Positions 1-8,867 are shown, numbered from the stretch's first letter. The stretch: 64,000 bases of DNA from Pseudomonas citronellolis (GCF_900112375.1 NZ_FOLS01000012.1:115761-179760), one strand, 5' to 3'. Made by a program: numbers and translations. Notes: generated by a model from the sequence alone, not told the origin.

Positions 1-1507
1 TGGCGGTCATGGTCCCGGCGACGCCGGAGGAGAGCACCTGGGTGGTGGACACCGGCAGGCCATAGATGTCCGCCGCGCCTATGGTGAGCATCGCGGTGAG
101 CTGCGCGCTGGCGCCCTGGGCGTAGGTCAGCGGCTGCTTGCCGATGCCCTCGCCGACGGTGGTGACGATGCGCCGCCAGCCCACCAGGGTGCCCAGGCCG
201 AGGGCCAGGGCCACCGCCACCTTGACCCACGGCGGGATGAACTGGACGGTGTCCAGGCTGCGGTCGCGCAGGGCCTGCAGGGTGCTCCAGGTGTCGACGT
301 CGAAGACCTGCTCGGTGCGGTCGAGCTGGCGGATGGTCTCCACGCTCAGGTACAGCTCGTTGTGCAGCGCCAGCACCTCGTCGTCGGGCAGCCCGCTCAG
401 GTCGTCGTGGCCGCGCAGGCGCGCGCCTATGTTGTGCAGTTGCGCGGCCAGCGCCGGCAGCACCTCGGGGGTCAGGCGCTGTTCGCTCTGGTAGTCCAGC
501 AGCACCCGGAGCGGGGCCATGGGGATATCTTCCGGGGCCAGCCGGCGCAGCTGCAGTTCGGCCCGGTGCGCCAGTTCGCGCAGCTGCTGCACCTGGGCCG
601 GCGCCTGGCCGCGGTCGACGGCGAAGCTCAGCGGCATCAGCGCGGCGAGGATCAGCATGATCAGGCCGATGCCCTTCTGCCCGTCGTTGGAACCGTGGGC
701 GAAGGACACCCCGGTGCAGGTCAGCACCAGCAGCGCGCGGATGCCCAGCGGCGGCGGCTGGCGCCCCTGGGGGGCGCTGAACAGCGTCTTGCGCCGCGCC
801 ACCGCGCGCATACCCAGCAGTAGCAGGCCGGCGCCGAGGAAGCCCAGCAGCGGCGACAGCAGCAGGGCGTAGCCGACTTTCTGCAGCTGCTCCCAGGCGC
901 TGCCGTCGATGCCCAGCGTGCCGCTCAGCACGCCGTGGGCCAGGCTCACGCCGACGATGGAGCCGATCAGGGTGTGCGACGACGACACCGGCAGGCCCAG
1001 CCACCAGGTGCCGAGGTTCCACAGGATGGAGGCGCCGAGCAGGGCGAAGATCATTGCCAGGCCGGCGGCGCTGTCCACCCGCAACAGCAGGTCCAGCGGC
1101 AGCAGGGTGACGATGCCGAAGGCCACCGCGCCGCTGGAGAAGAGTACGCCGAGCAGGTTCCACAGCCCCGACCAGCCCACCGCTACCTGCGGCGGCAGGG
1201 CGTTGGTGTAGATCACCGTGGCCACCGCGTTGGCGGTGTCGTGGAAGCCGTTGATGAACTCGAAGCCCAGGGCGATCAGCAGCGCCAGGGCCAGCACCAG
1301 CAGGGTGCCGCTGGGGCGCAGCTGGCCGCCCTGGGCGAGGATGTCCAGGGCCAGGTTGCCGAAGGTGTAGACCAGGCCGCCGCCGAGCAGGAGGAAGAAC
1401 AGCACCTGCCCGGTGGGCGTGGCCACCTCCTGCAGCACCGGGTTCACCGGCATGCGCGAGACGCGCGTGGCGCGCAGGGACTGGAGCAGGTGGTAACGGT
1501 CAAGCAC
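1..1507 (-). CDS. Inorganic phosphate transporter, PiT family (3' end beyond window)
   Basis: Low-affinity phosphate (metal-phosphate)/H+ symporter of the inner membrane. Reading leftwards, the protein has the first PiT signature ALGFEFINGFHDTANAVAT near residue 85, then SSSHTLIGSIVGVSLAHG and, after a hydrophilic central loop, the inverted-repeat copy FAHGSNDGQKGIG. The last visible part, QLTAMLTIGAADIYGLPVSTTQ, is the C-terminal PiT repeat, so only a short tail is missing. Start chosen at GTG 1507, preceded by AGGGAG at ten bases; ATG at 1453 would shorten the hydrophilic N-terminus by 18 residues. About 502 codons are visible. The large acidic loop between the two halves fits the long PitA-like form. 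It is divergent from the c-di-GMP gene at 1728. Family certain, substrate details inferred. Confidence 0.93.
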   Translation of the reverse strand, partial: MLDRYHLLQSLRATRVSRMPVNPVLQEVATPTGQVLFFLLLGGGLVYTFGNLALDILAQGGQLRPSGTLLVLALALLIALGFEFINGFHDTANAVATVIYTNALPPQVAVGWSGLWNLLGVLFSSGAVAFGIVTLLPLDLLLRVDSAAGLAMIFALLGASILWNLGTWWLGLPVSSSHTLIGSIVGVSLAHGVLSGTLGIDGSAWEQLQKVGYALLLSPLLGFLGAGLLLLGMRAVARRKTLFSAPQGRQPPPLGIRALLVLTCTGVSFAHGSNDGQKGIGLIMLILAALMPLSFAVDRGQAPAQVQQLRELAHRAELQLRRLAPEDIPMAPLRVLLDYQSEQRLTPEVLPALAAQLHNIGARLRGHDDLSGLPDDEVLALHNELYLSVETIRQLDRTEQVFDVDTWSTLQALRDRSLDTVQFIPPWVKVAVALALGLGTLVGWRRIVTTVGEGIGKQPLTYAQGASAQLTAMLTIGAADIYGLPVSTTQVLSSGVAGTMTA

Positions 1508-1727
1508 GTCCGCTGTGCTCCCTGTCGGAGACTGTGGTGTCGGGGGAGGGGCGAGGGGGCACTGGCGGCTCCTTCCTGCAAATGCCTAATAGCCTAGTCC
1601 GCCGGGCGGCGCTGCGGTTCTCCAATGTTTCCGAGATAGGCGGTCCAGGCGATATGTCAAATGGCTATTAGCCGTGCCAGTATTTCAGCCACTACGCTTT
1701 CCTGGTGGGCCACCCGAGGGCACTGTC

Positions 1728-4286
1728 ATGCAGGAAGAAAGCCCAAGTGCGTTTCCGAGATGGATGCCAGCCATGCCCTACGACCAGCTCCCGGATGTCT
1801 TCGCGCAGATTCTCGAACAGGCCATCGATGGCGTGGTGGTGCTGGACGAGCACAACCGCGTGCTGCTGTTCAACGCCGCCGCCGAGCGCCTGTGGGGCTA
1901 TTCCCGCGAGGCGGTGCTGGGCCAGGACGTCGGCCTGCTGCTGCCCCAGGAGGTGCGCCCGCGCCTGGACGCCAGCCTGGAGACCGAGGGCATCGTCGGC
2001 AGCCGCAGCGAGGTGCCGATGCGCTGCCGCGACGGCAGCCGGCTGTGGGGCTCGATGTCGATCTCGCACATCGAGTTCGACGGCAAGCGCCTGCTCACCG
2101 CCTTCGTCAAGGACTGCACCCTGCAGCGCCGCCAGCGCGAGCAGATGGACGTGCTGTCGCTGGCCGCCAACGAGACCGACAACGCGGTCATCGTCACCGG
2201 CCGCGAGGGGCGCATCCTCTACGTCAACGCCGGCTTCAGCCGCATGTTCGGCTGGAACGCCGAGCAGGCCCAGGGGCGCTATCCCTCGGAGCTGTTGCAG
2301 GTGCCCCAGGCCAGCGTGCGGCGCTGGCGCCAGGCCGGCGCCGGGCTGTTCCGCAGCGAAGAGCTGGTGCGCGACCTGATCGGCCGGCCGCTGTGGTGCT
2401 CGGTGGTGGCCAACCCCATCCTCGACGCCCGCGGCCAGCCGGTGAACTCGGTGATGCTGCTCACCGACATCACCCACACCAAGCTGCATGAAGTGCTGCA
2501 GAACAAGGTGCTCGACGCCCTGGTGCGCGAGCGCCCGCTGGTGGACGTGATGGACCTGGTATGCCGCGAGGTGGAGCGCATCGCCCCGGAGGTCAAGGCC
2601 TCGATCCTGCGCGTGGACGCCCAGGGGCGCATGCACCCGCTGGCTGCGCCGAGCCTGCCGGAGACCTTCTCGCAGTCCATCGAGGGCGCGCGCATGGGCC
2701 CCCGCGCCGGCAGCTGCGGCACCGCGGCTTACCGGGGCAAGACGGTGATGGTCAGCGACATCGCCAGCGACCCGTTGTGGGACGACTACCGCCATCTGGC
2801 GCTGCCCCTGGGCCTGAAGGCCTGCTGGTCGAGCCCGATCAAGAACAGCGAGGGCCGCGTCATCGGCACCTTCGCCTTCTACTACGAGCAGTGCCGCGGC
2901 CCGGACGAGCTGCACCTGCGCCTGGTGGACGTCAGCCTGCCGCTCTGCGCCCTGGCCCTGGAGCGCGAGGAAGCCCGCGCGCACATCCGCCAACTGGCCT
3001 TCTACGACACCCTCACCGGCCTGCCCAACCGCAGCCTGCTGCTGGCCGAGGCCGAGCAGGCGATGACGCGCATCGAGAGTGACGAGGCGGAAATGGCGGT
3101 GCTGTTCATCGACCTGGACCGCTTCAAGCAGATCAACGATTCCCTCGGCCACCCGGCCGGCGACGAGCTGCTGCGCCTGGTGGCGGCGCGCCTGCAGGAA
3201 GTGGTGCGCGAGCAGGGCCTGGTGGGGCGCCTGTCGGGCGACGAGTTCGTGGTGGTGCTGCCGTACTGCGGCGGCCTGCTCGCCTCGCAGATCGCCGAGC
3301 GCATCCTCGCCCGCCTGGCCCTGGCGCACCGGGTGGGCGGCGTCAGCCTGATCACCCTGGCGAGCATCGGTATCAGCCTGTTCCCCAGCAACGGCCGGGA
3401 CATGGAGACGCTGCTGCACCGCGCCGACATCGCCATGTACCAGGCGAAGAACGGTGGGCGCGGCAGCTACCGCTTCTTCAGCGAAGAGATGAACCAGCGC
3501 GCCCAGGAACGCCTGGCCCTGGAAAGCGCGCTGCGCGAGGCCGTGCAGCGCCAGGCGCTGAGCCTGCACTACCAGCCCCAGGTGCGCCTGGACGACGGCC
3601 GCGTGCACGCGGTGGAAGCCCTGGCCCGCTGGCGCCACCCGCAACTCGGCGCGGTGGCGCCGAACCGCTTCATCCCCCTGGCCGAGGAGTGCGGCATCAT
3701 CGGCGAACTCAGCCAGTGGGTGCTGCGCGAGGCCTGCCGGCAACTGGCCGACTGGCGCCGGCGCGGCATCCACGTTCCGGCGGTGGCGGTCAACCTGTCC
3801 CCCGCCGACTTCCGCGACCCCGACCTGCCGGTGCGCCTGCAGGACTTGCTGCAGCGCAACGGCCTGGCCGGCACCGACCTGGTGGTGGAAATCACCGAAG
3901 GCATGCTGCTGGACAACCACCCGGCGACCCTCGACATCCTCCGCGCCGTGCATGGCCTGGGCGTGCGCCTGTCGATGGACGACTTCGGCACCGGCTATTC
4001 CAGTCTCGGCTACCTGCACCGCCTGCCGATCAGCGAACTGAAGCTCGACCGCAGCTTCGTCGCCGAGCTGAACGCCGGCGCAGCGGCGCAGGCGCTGACC
4101 GACGCGGTGATGAACATCGGCCGCAGCCTGGAGCTGATGGTGGTCGCCGAAGGGGTGGAGGACGAGGCGCAACTGGAGCTGTTGCGCCAGCAGGGCTACC
4201 CGGTGGCCCAGGGTTACCTGTTCTCGCGGCCCTTGCCGGCGGCGGCGCTGGAGGAGTGGTTGGTGAGGAGGGGGAGGGGGTTGTAG
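1728..4286 (+). CDS. PAS-PAS-GAF-GGDEF-EAL cyclic-di-GMP signalling protein
   Basis: Cytosolic c-di-GMP enzyme, 852 aa, with no membrane segment. Two PAS domains (about 20-135 and 143-255), a GAF-like domain (about 256-415), GGDEF (about 420-585) and EAL (about 600-850). The GGDEF signature is SGDEF (503-507), one residue off. The EAL half keeps the catalytic set: EALARWRHP, AVNLSP, EITEG, DDFGTGYSS, LDRSF, VAEGVE and the final Gln of PVAQGY, so phosphodiesterase activity is predicted. The architecture resembles DosP-type sensors. ATG 1728 is preferred over GTG 1674 because the extra 18 residues are not domain-like. The TAG stop lies inside a REP palindrome. A TGGC-N5-GCC motif lies at 1662-1673. 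Ligand and net activity are not deducible. Confidence 0.93.
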   Translation: MQEESPSAFPRWMPAMPYDQLPDVFAQILEQAIDGVVVLDEHNRVLLFNAAAERLWGYSREAVLGQDVGLLLPQEVRPRLDASLETEGIVGSRSEVPMRCRDGSRLWGSMSISHIEFDGKRLLTAFVKDCTLQRRQREQMDVLSLAANETDNAVIVTGREGRILYVNAGFSRMFGWNAEQAQGRYPSELLQVPQASVRRWRQAGAGLFRSEELVRDLIGRPLWCSVVANPILDARGQPVNSVMLLTDITHTKLHEVLQNKVLDALVRERPLVDVMDLVCREVERIAPEVKASILRVDAQGRMHPLAAPSLPETFSQSIEGARMGPRAGSCGTAAYRGKTVMVSDIASDPLWDDYRHLALPLGLKACWSSPIKNSEGRVIGTFAFYYEQCRGPDELHLRLVDVSLPLCALALEREEARAHIRQLAFYDTLTGLPNRSLLLAEAEQAMTRIESDEAEMAVLFIDLDRFKQINDSLGHPAGDELLRLVAARLQEVVREQGLVGRLSGDEFVVVLPYCGGLLASQIAERILARLALAHRVGGVSLITLASIGISLFPSNGRDMETLLHRADIAMYQAKNGGRGSYRFFSEEMNQRAQERLALESALREAVQRQALSLHYQPQVRLDDGRVHAVEALARWRHPQLGAVAPNRFIPLAEECGIIGELSQWVLREACRQLADWRRRGIHVPAVAVNLSPADFRDPDLPVRLQDLLQRNGLAGTDLVVEITEGMLLDNHPATLDILRAVHGLGVRLSMDDFGTGYSSLGYLHRLPISELKLDRSFVAELNAGAAAQALTDAVMNIGRSLELMVVAEGVEDEAQLELLRQQGYPVAQGYLFSRPLPAAALEEWLVRRGRGL

Positions 4287-4530
4287 GAGCGAGCTTGCTC
4301 GCGAATCTGGTTTGCCGGTGGCTCTGGTGTGTCGGGTTGACTCCGCTCCCTCTCCCCAGCCCTCGGCTGCGCGCCCCGCCCTGAAGGGAGAGGGGGCTAG
4401 TCCGTGCCGAGAGAGGAAATGGTTTCAGCCGGATGTCGCTGAGCTTGCCGGCTAACGCCGAAACCCCCGAACACGCCGAACGGTCCCCTCTCCCTTCAGG
4501 GAGAGGGTTAGGGAGAGGGCGCTCTAAACC
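4283..4530. repeat. REP palindrome plus paired CCCTCTCC inverted repeats
   Basis: The gap 4287-4555 contains no gene. It begins with the REP core GTAGGAGCGAGCTTGCTCGC (4283-4305), whose TAG is the stop codon of the upstream gene. Two imperfect palindromes of the CCCTCTCCCC...GGGAGAGGG family follow, at about 4350-4398 and 4487-4521. The same REP plus two-palindrome arrangement recurs at 12762-13400 and 30491-30760. Confidence 0.8.
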
Positions 4531-4555
4531 CCCAGCACCAATCCCCCCAGCAACC

Positions 4556-4822
4556 TCAATCCTTCTTCTTCAGCTTCGGATTAGGAAAGAACTGCACCCC
4601 CTGCACCTTCGGATCATCCGGCTTCTTCAACCCACTGGTATTGACCCGCGTAGCCAACTCCTTCGGCACCGACTGCCCCTGGGCATTCAGCGTGTCGGCG
4701 TAGCCGCAGGCCACGCACTCGCGGTGCGGCACGCCGTCCTCGTCCCACATCAGGATCTTGTCCTGCTCGCTGCAGGCCGGGCATACCGCGCCGGCGATGA
4801 AGCGCTTCTTCACCTCGGCCAT
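4556..4822 (-). CDS. YheV-family putative zinc ribbon protein
   Basis: 88 aa basic protein. It starts MAEVKKRFIAGAVCPACSEQ and has two CxxC pairs (CPAC near 14, CVAC near 38), the zinc-ribbon pattern of the YheV/DUF2387 family. The C-terminus is lysine-rich (KLKKKD). The ATG overlaps the prlC stop by one base (TGATG), so it is translationally coupled to prlC; the same prlC-yheV pairing occurs at PA0067-PA0068. The function of the family is not established. Confidence 0.88.
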   Translation of the reverse strand: MAEVKKRFIAGAVCPACSEQDKILMWDEDGVPHRECVACGYADTLNAQGQSVPKELATRVNTSGLKKPDDPKVQGVQFFPNPKLKKKD

Positions 4823-6867
4823 CACGCAGCCTCCCCGGTCAGGCCGGAATGGCGCAGCAGCGCGTCGATCGACGGCTCGCGGCCGCGGAAGGCGACGAAC
4901 AGCGCCATCGGCTCCTGGGAGCCGCCCTTGGCCAGGATGGCCTCGCGGAAGGCCGCGCCGGTCTGCGGGTTGAACACGCCCTCTTCCTCGAAGCGCGAGA
5001 AGGCGTCGGCCGACAGCACTTCGGCCCACTTGTAGCTGTAGTAACCGGCCGCGTAACCGCCGGCGAAGATGTGCGCGAAGCTGTTGGCGAAGCGGTTGTA
5101 CGCCGGCGGGCGCATCACCGCCACCTCGTCGCGCACGCCGTTGAGCACGTCGAGCACGCTGCGGCCGTCGCCGTGGCTGGTGTGCAGCTCGAAGTCGAAC
5201 AGCGAGAACTCCAGCTGGCGCACCATCATCAGGCCGGACTGGAAGTTCTTCGCCGCCAGCATCTTCTCCAGGATGTCCTGGGGCAGCGGCGCGCCGCTCT
5301 CGTAGTGGCCGGAGATCAGCGCCAGGCCCTCGGGCTCCCAGCACCAGTTCTCCATGAACTGGCTGGGCAGCTCCACCGCGTCCCAGGCCACGCCGTTGAT
5401 GCCCGAGGCGCCGGCATGCTCGACGCGGGTCAGCAGGTGGTGCAGGCCGTGGCCGAATTCGTGGAACAGCGTGGTCACTTCGTCGTGGGTCAGCAGCGCC
5501 GGCTTGCCGTTCACCGCCGGGGTGAAGTTGCACACCAGGTAGGCGACCGGGGCGATCAGCTGGCCGGCGGCGTCGCGGCGGCGGTCGCGGGCGCCGTCCA
5601 TCCAGGCGCCGCCGCGCTTGTTGGCGCGGGCATAGAGGTCGAAGTAGAAGCGCCCGACGTGCTGGCCGTTCTCCTCGATCTCGAACAGGCGCACGTCCGG
5701 GTGCCAGCGCTCGAAGTCATGCAGCTCGCGGATCTGGATGCCGTAGAGCTTCTGCACGATGGCGAACAGGCCGGACAGCACCTTGTCCACCGGGAAGTAC
5801 GCGCGCAGCGCTTCCTGCGACACGCTGTAGCGCGCCTCGCGCAGCTTCTCGCCGTAGTAGCCGGAGTCCCAGCTCTGCAGCTGCGCGCAGCCCTGCTCGG
5901 CGGCGTAGGCCTTGAGCTGGTCGAGGTCCTGCTGCGCGTAGGGCTTGCTGCGCACCGCCAGGTCGCGCAGGAAGTGCAGCACCTGCTCCGGGGATTCGGC
6001 CATCTTGGTCGCCAGCGACAGCGCCGAGAAGTTGGCGTAGCCCAGCAGGCGCGCCAGCTCCTGGCGCAGGTCGAGGATTTCCTGCATCACCGGGCCGTTG
6101 TCATTCTGCCCGGCGTTGGGGCCCTGGTCGGAGGCGCGGGTGCAGTAGGCGGCGTAGACCTCTTCGCGCAGGGCGCGGTCGTCGGCGTAGGTCATCACCG
6201 CGAAATAGCTGGGGAATTCCAGGCTGATCAGCCAGCCGTCCAGGCCCTTGGCCTGCGCGGCCTGCTGCATCTGCGCCTTGGCCGAGTCGGTCAGGCCGGC
6301 CAGCGCCGCCTCGTCGGTGACGTGCTTGGTCCAGGCCTGGGTGGCGTCCAGCAGCTGGTTGGAGAAGCGGCTGCCCAGCTCGGACAGGCGCGCCTGGATT
6401 TCCGCGTAGCGCTTCTGCTGCTCGGCCGGCAGATCGATGCCCGACAGGCGGAAATCGCGCAGGGCGTGCTCGAGGATGGTCTTCTGCGCCACGTCGAAGT
6501 TCGCCGCGGCGGGGTTGGCGGCCAGGGCCTCGTAGGCCTTGAACAGCTCGCGGTTCTGGCCCAGTTCGGTCCAGTAGGCCGAGAGCAGCGGCAGGCAGCC
6601 TTCATAGGCCTCGCGCAGCTCGGCGCTGTTGCACACGGCGTTGAGGTGGCTCACCGGGCTCCAGGCCGCGCCCAGGCGCGCGTGCAGTTCGTCCATGGCC
6701 AGCACCAGGCCGTCCCAGCTGGGGTTGGCGCCCTGTTCGGCGAGAATGCGCGCAATGCCGGCGCGGTTGTCGGCGAGGATCTGCTCGATGGCCGGCTTCA
6801 CGTGCTCGGGGCGGATGGCGGAGAAGGGCGGCAGGTCGTAGGACTGCAGAAGGGGATTCGCGCTCAC
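4822..6867 (-). CDS. prlC: Oligopeptidase A (M3 family zinc metallopeptidase)
   Basis: Cytoplasmic zinc oligopeptidase that degrades short peptides, including cleaved signal peptides. 681 aa, matching the usual 680 of E. coli PrlC. The catalytic motif is FHEFGHGLHH near residue 469, followed by the downstream Glu region ELPSQFMENWCWE typical of M3A peptidases. Start taken at GTG 6867 (MSANPLLQSYDLPPFS), which aligns with the family N-terminus; the open frame continues upstream only as non-coding antisense of the carbonic anhydrase gene. Followed by the one-base-overlapping yheV-like gene. Confidence 0.96.
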   Translation of the reverse strand: MSANPLLQSYDLPPFSAIRPEHVKPAIEQILADNRAGIARILAEQGANPSWDGLVLAMDELHARLGAAWSPVSHLNAVCNSAELREAYEGCLPLLSAYWTELGQNRELFKAYEALAANPAAANFDVAQKTILEHALRDFRLSGIDLPAEQQKRYAEIQARLSELGSRFSNQLLDATQAWTKHVTDEAALAGLTDSAKAQMQQAAQAKGLDGWLISLEFPSYFAVMTYADDRALREEVYAAYCTRASDQGPNAGQNDNGPVMQEILDLRQELARLLGYANFSALSLATKMAESPEQVLHFLRDLAVRSKPYAQQDLDQLKAYAAEQGCAQLQSWDSGYYGEKLREARYSVSQEALRAYFPVDKVLSGLFAIVQKLYGIQIRELHDFERWHPDVRLFEIEENGQHVGRFYFDLYARANKRGGAWMDGARDRRRDAAGQLIAPVAYLVCNFTPAVNGKPALLTHDEVTTLFHEFGHGLHHLLTRVEHAGASGINGVAWDAVELPSQFMENWCWEPEGLALISGHYESGAPLPQDILEKMLAAKNFQSGLMMVRQLEFSLFDFELHTSHGDGRSVLDVLNGVRDEVAVMRPPAYNRFANSFAHIFAGGYAAGYYSYKWAEVLSADAFSRFEEEGVFNPQTGAAFREAILAKGGSQEPMALFVAFRGREPSIDALLRHSGLTGEAA

Positions 6868-6945
6868 GGTGGCAACCTTGGCTGAGGAAACACCCGGCCA
6901 TCTTAAATACAATCGACGGCATCCGCAGCCTGAAGGAAAACTATC

Positions 6946-7488
6946 GTGGCCATACGTTCGTATCAGGGTAAAACGCCGAAACTCGGCGAACGCGTCTTCG
7001 TCGACCCCAGCGCCGTGCTCATCGGCGACATCGAAATCGGCGCCGATAGCTCGGTGTGGCCGCAGGTGACCATCCGCGGCGACATGCACCGCATCCGCAT
7101 CGGCAACCGGACCAGCATCCAGGACGGCAGCGTGCTGCACATCACCCACGCCGGCCCCTACAACCCCGACGGCTTCCCGCTGACCATCGGTGACGAGGTG
7201 ACCGTCGGCCACAAGGTCTTGCTGCATGGCTGCAGCGTCGGCAACCGCGTATTGGTCGGCATGGGCTGCATCGTCATGGACGGCGCGGTAATAGAGGACG
7301 AAGTCATCCTCGGCGCCGGCAGCCTGGTGCCGCCGGGCAAGGTGCTGGAGAGCGGCTTCCTCTACGTCGGCAGCCCGGCGAAGAAGGCCCGCCCGCTGAG
7401 CGACAAGGAAAGGTCCTTCTTCGCCTATACCGCTGGCAATTATGTGAAGCTGAAGGACCAGCACATCGCCGAGGGCTATGCCGAATAA
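6946..7488 (+). CDS. Gamma-class carbonic anhydrase-like protein (YrdA family)
   Basis: 180 aa left-handed beta-helix protein. It has repeated hexapeptide motifs (IGDIEIGADSSVWPQVTIRGD, IGNRTSIQDGSV, VTVGHKVLLHG) and the candidate zinc-ligand histidines in LHITHAG and GHKVLLHGC. GTG start at 6946 gives MAIRSYQGKTPKLGERVF, the family N-terminus. Divergent from prlC, as at PA0066/PA0067. YrdA-type proteins bind zinc, but carbonic anhydrase activity is not shown for most of them. The 3' side opens directly onto the CRISPR array. Confidence 0.93.
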   Translation: MAIRSYQGKTPKLGERVFVDPSAVLIGDIEIGADSSVWPQVTIRGDMHRIRIGNRTSIQDGSVLHITHAGPYNPDGFPLTIGDEVTVGHKVLLHGCSVGNRVLVGMGCIVMDGAVIEDEVILGAGSLVPPGKVLESGFLYVGSPAKKARPLSDKERSFFAYTAGNYVKLKDQHIAEGYAE

Positions 7489-7572
7489 GGCAACAGGCGG
7501 CGCGGGGGCGACTGGGCGCCTCTGCTTGTACGGCAATGAGGCGCGCAGGAATGCTCTTCCGAGGGGGCGATG

Positions 7573-7900
7573 CTTTTTAGCTGCCTACACGGCAGTGAAG
7601 CGGTCCAGTCCCGTCTTGACCAGCTCGGGGTTTTTCTTAGCTGCCTACACGGCAGTGAAGGGGCAGCCGGTACTGGATACCTCGCTGGGCTGTTTCTTAG
7701 CTGCCTACACGGCAGTGAAGACGACGAAGCAAATGGAACGGCCCGGCCGGTATTTCTTAGCTGCCTACACGGCAGTGAAGTCGCGCAGGTCGGTGATCAG
7801 GCCGGCGTGCTTTTTCTTAGCTGCCTACACGGCAGTGAAGCTGGTTGTCATCCCGCTGCACCCGGTCGCCCATTTCTTAGCTGCCTATACGGCAGTGAAG
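7573..7900 (-). CRISPR. Type I-F CRISPR array, six repeats and five 32-nt spacers, no cas genes nearby
   Basis: Six 28-bp repeats start at 7573, 7633, 7693, 7753, 7813 and 7873 with an exact 60-bp period, leaving five 32-nt spacers (7601-7632, 7661-7692, 7721-7752, 7781-7812, 7841-7872). On the minus strand the repeat begins CTTCACTGCCGTGTAGGCAG and ends CTAAGAAA, the I-F (Ypest) repeat with its GCCGTGTAGGC hairpin. The leftmost repeat has two changes (7573, 7576), as expected for the leader-distal end. The rightmost has CTATACGG in place of CTACACGG. So transcription should run leftward from a leader in 7901-8110. Open frames across the array, with recurring FLAAYTAVK, are artefacts. Confidence 0.96.
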
Positions 7901-8110
7901 TAGAGATGTTACTCCTCAACCCCCTGACTTCCCACGAGAAAGCACCCTATACACACGCATAACCCTTTTTTCAGGGGCCTCTCCAAGCCATTGACTTTCA
8001 TGGGACTCGCAAGAGGCTCCAGAAAAAGGGCAGGAAGTCATTGCATGGGCGTTTGGTCGGTACGGAGGCCAGTTGTATGCTTCCGGTTCGATTCTTCCTG
8101 CCGCAGCCTC
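7901..8110 (-). promoter_or_regulatory. Probable CRISPR leader with inverted repeat and IHF-like site
   Basis: AT-richer DNA between the last repeat and the HAD gene. It contains an imperfect inverted repeat (CCCTTTTTTCAGGGGCCTCT near 7964-7984 against AGAGGCTCCAGAAAAAGGG near 8013-8033). Inside the loop, on the minus strand, is AGTCAATGGCTTG (7984-7996), one mismatch from the IHF consensus WATCAANNNNTTR. I-F leaders are known to use IHF for spacer integration. The position relative to the first repeat supports leader status; boundaries are inferred. Confidence 0.55.
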
Positions 8111-8114
8111 GCCC

Positions 8115-8765
8115 ATGCACTACCAGAACATCCTCTTCGACCTCGACGGCACCCTCACCGACCCGCGCGAGGGCATCACCCGTTCGATCCAGTACGCCCT
8201 GGCACAGCTGGGCATCGACGAGCCGGACCTGCGCCGGCTCGAGCACTTCATCGGTCCGCCGCTGCTGCAGTGCTTCATGAGCACCTATGGCTTCGAAGAG
8301 GCGCGGGCCTGGGAGGCGGTGAACCATTACCGGGTGCGTTTCAAGGACACCGGGTTGTACGAGAACCGGGTGTTCGATGGCGTCGGCGAGTTGCTGGCGC
8401 TGCTCGGCGGCCAGGGCCGCACGCTGTTCATCGCCACCAGCAAGCCCACCGTGTTCGCCGCCGAGATCGCCCGGCACTTCGACTTCGCCCGGCACTTCAA
8501 GGTGATCTACGGCAGCGAGCTGGACGGCAGCCGCACCAACAAGGTGGAGCTGATCGAGCACCTGCTGCGCCTCGAAGGCCTGGACCCGGCGCAGACGCTG
8601 ATGATCGGCGACCGCAAGCACGACCTGATCGGCGCGCACCGCAACGGCCTGAGCGCCGCCGGCGTCGGCTATGGCTTCGGCAGCCGCGAGGAGCTGCTGG
8701 CCGAAAGCCCGGCGCACTACTTCGCCAACCTGGGCGAACTGCGCGCGGCCTTCGCCTCCGGCTGA
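8115..8765 (+). CDS. HAD-family hydrolase, phosphoglycolate phosphatase-like
   Basis: 216 aa HAD phosphatase. Motif I is FDLDGTLTDP (Asp9/Asp11), motif II IATSKP with Ser/Thr near 113, motif III/IV GDRKHDLIGAH near 170. A helical cap lies between motifs I and II (subclass I), as in Gph/PpaX. Start at ATG 8115 (MHYQNILFDLDG) puts the nucleophile at the usual distance. Homologous position to PA0065; in PAO1 it directly neighbours the gamma-carbonic anhydrase gene, whereas here the CRISPR array separates them. Substrate unknown. Confidence 0.92.
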   Translation: MHYQNILFDLDGTLTDPREGITRSIQYALAQLGIDEPDLRRLEHFIGPPLLQCFMSTYGFEEARAWEAVNHYRVRFKDTGLYENRVFDGVGELLALLGGQGRTLFIATSKPTVFAAEIARHFDFARHFKVIYGSELDGSRTNKVELIEHLLRLEGLDPAQTLMIGDRKHDLIGAHRNGLSAAGVGYGFGSREELLAESPAHYFANLGELRAAFASG

Positions 8766-8867
8766 GGCGCAAGACCCCGGGAGGACCGCCTCCCCGTGCC
8801 GCTGCGGGGGCGCCGTGGCGGTGGGGGAAATCGCGTCTAGAATGAGTCAGTCGGATGACGTCAAAAA

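Noticed and set aside
1692..4172. 826-codon open frame antisense to the c-di-GMP gene
   Set aside because: Shadow frame of high-GC coding DNA with His/Gln/Ala-rich low-complexity translation; the plus strand carries intact PAS, GGDEF and EAL domains.
7478..7962. ORFs with recurring FLAAYTAVK / FLSCLHGSE peptides that look like a repeat protein
   Set aside because: The periodicity is exactly the 60-bp CRISPR unit; no Shine-Dalgarno, and the spacers are unrelated in sequence.
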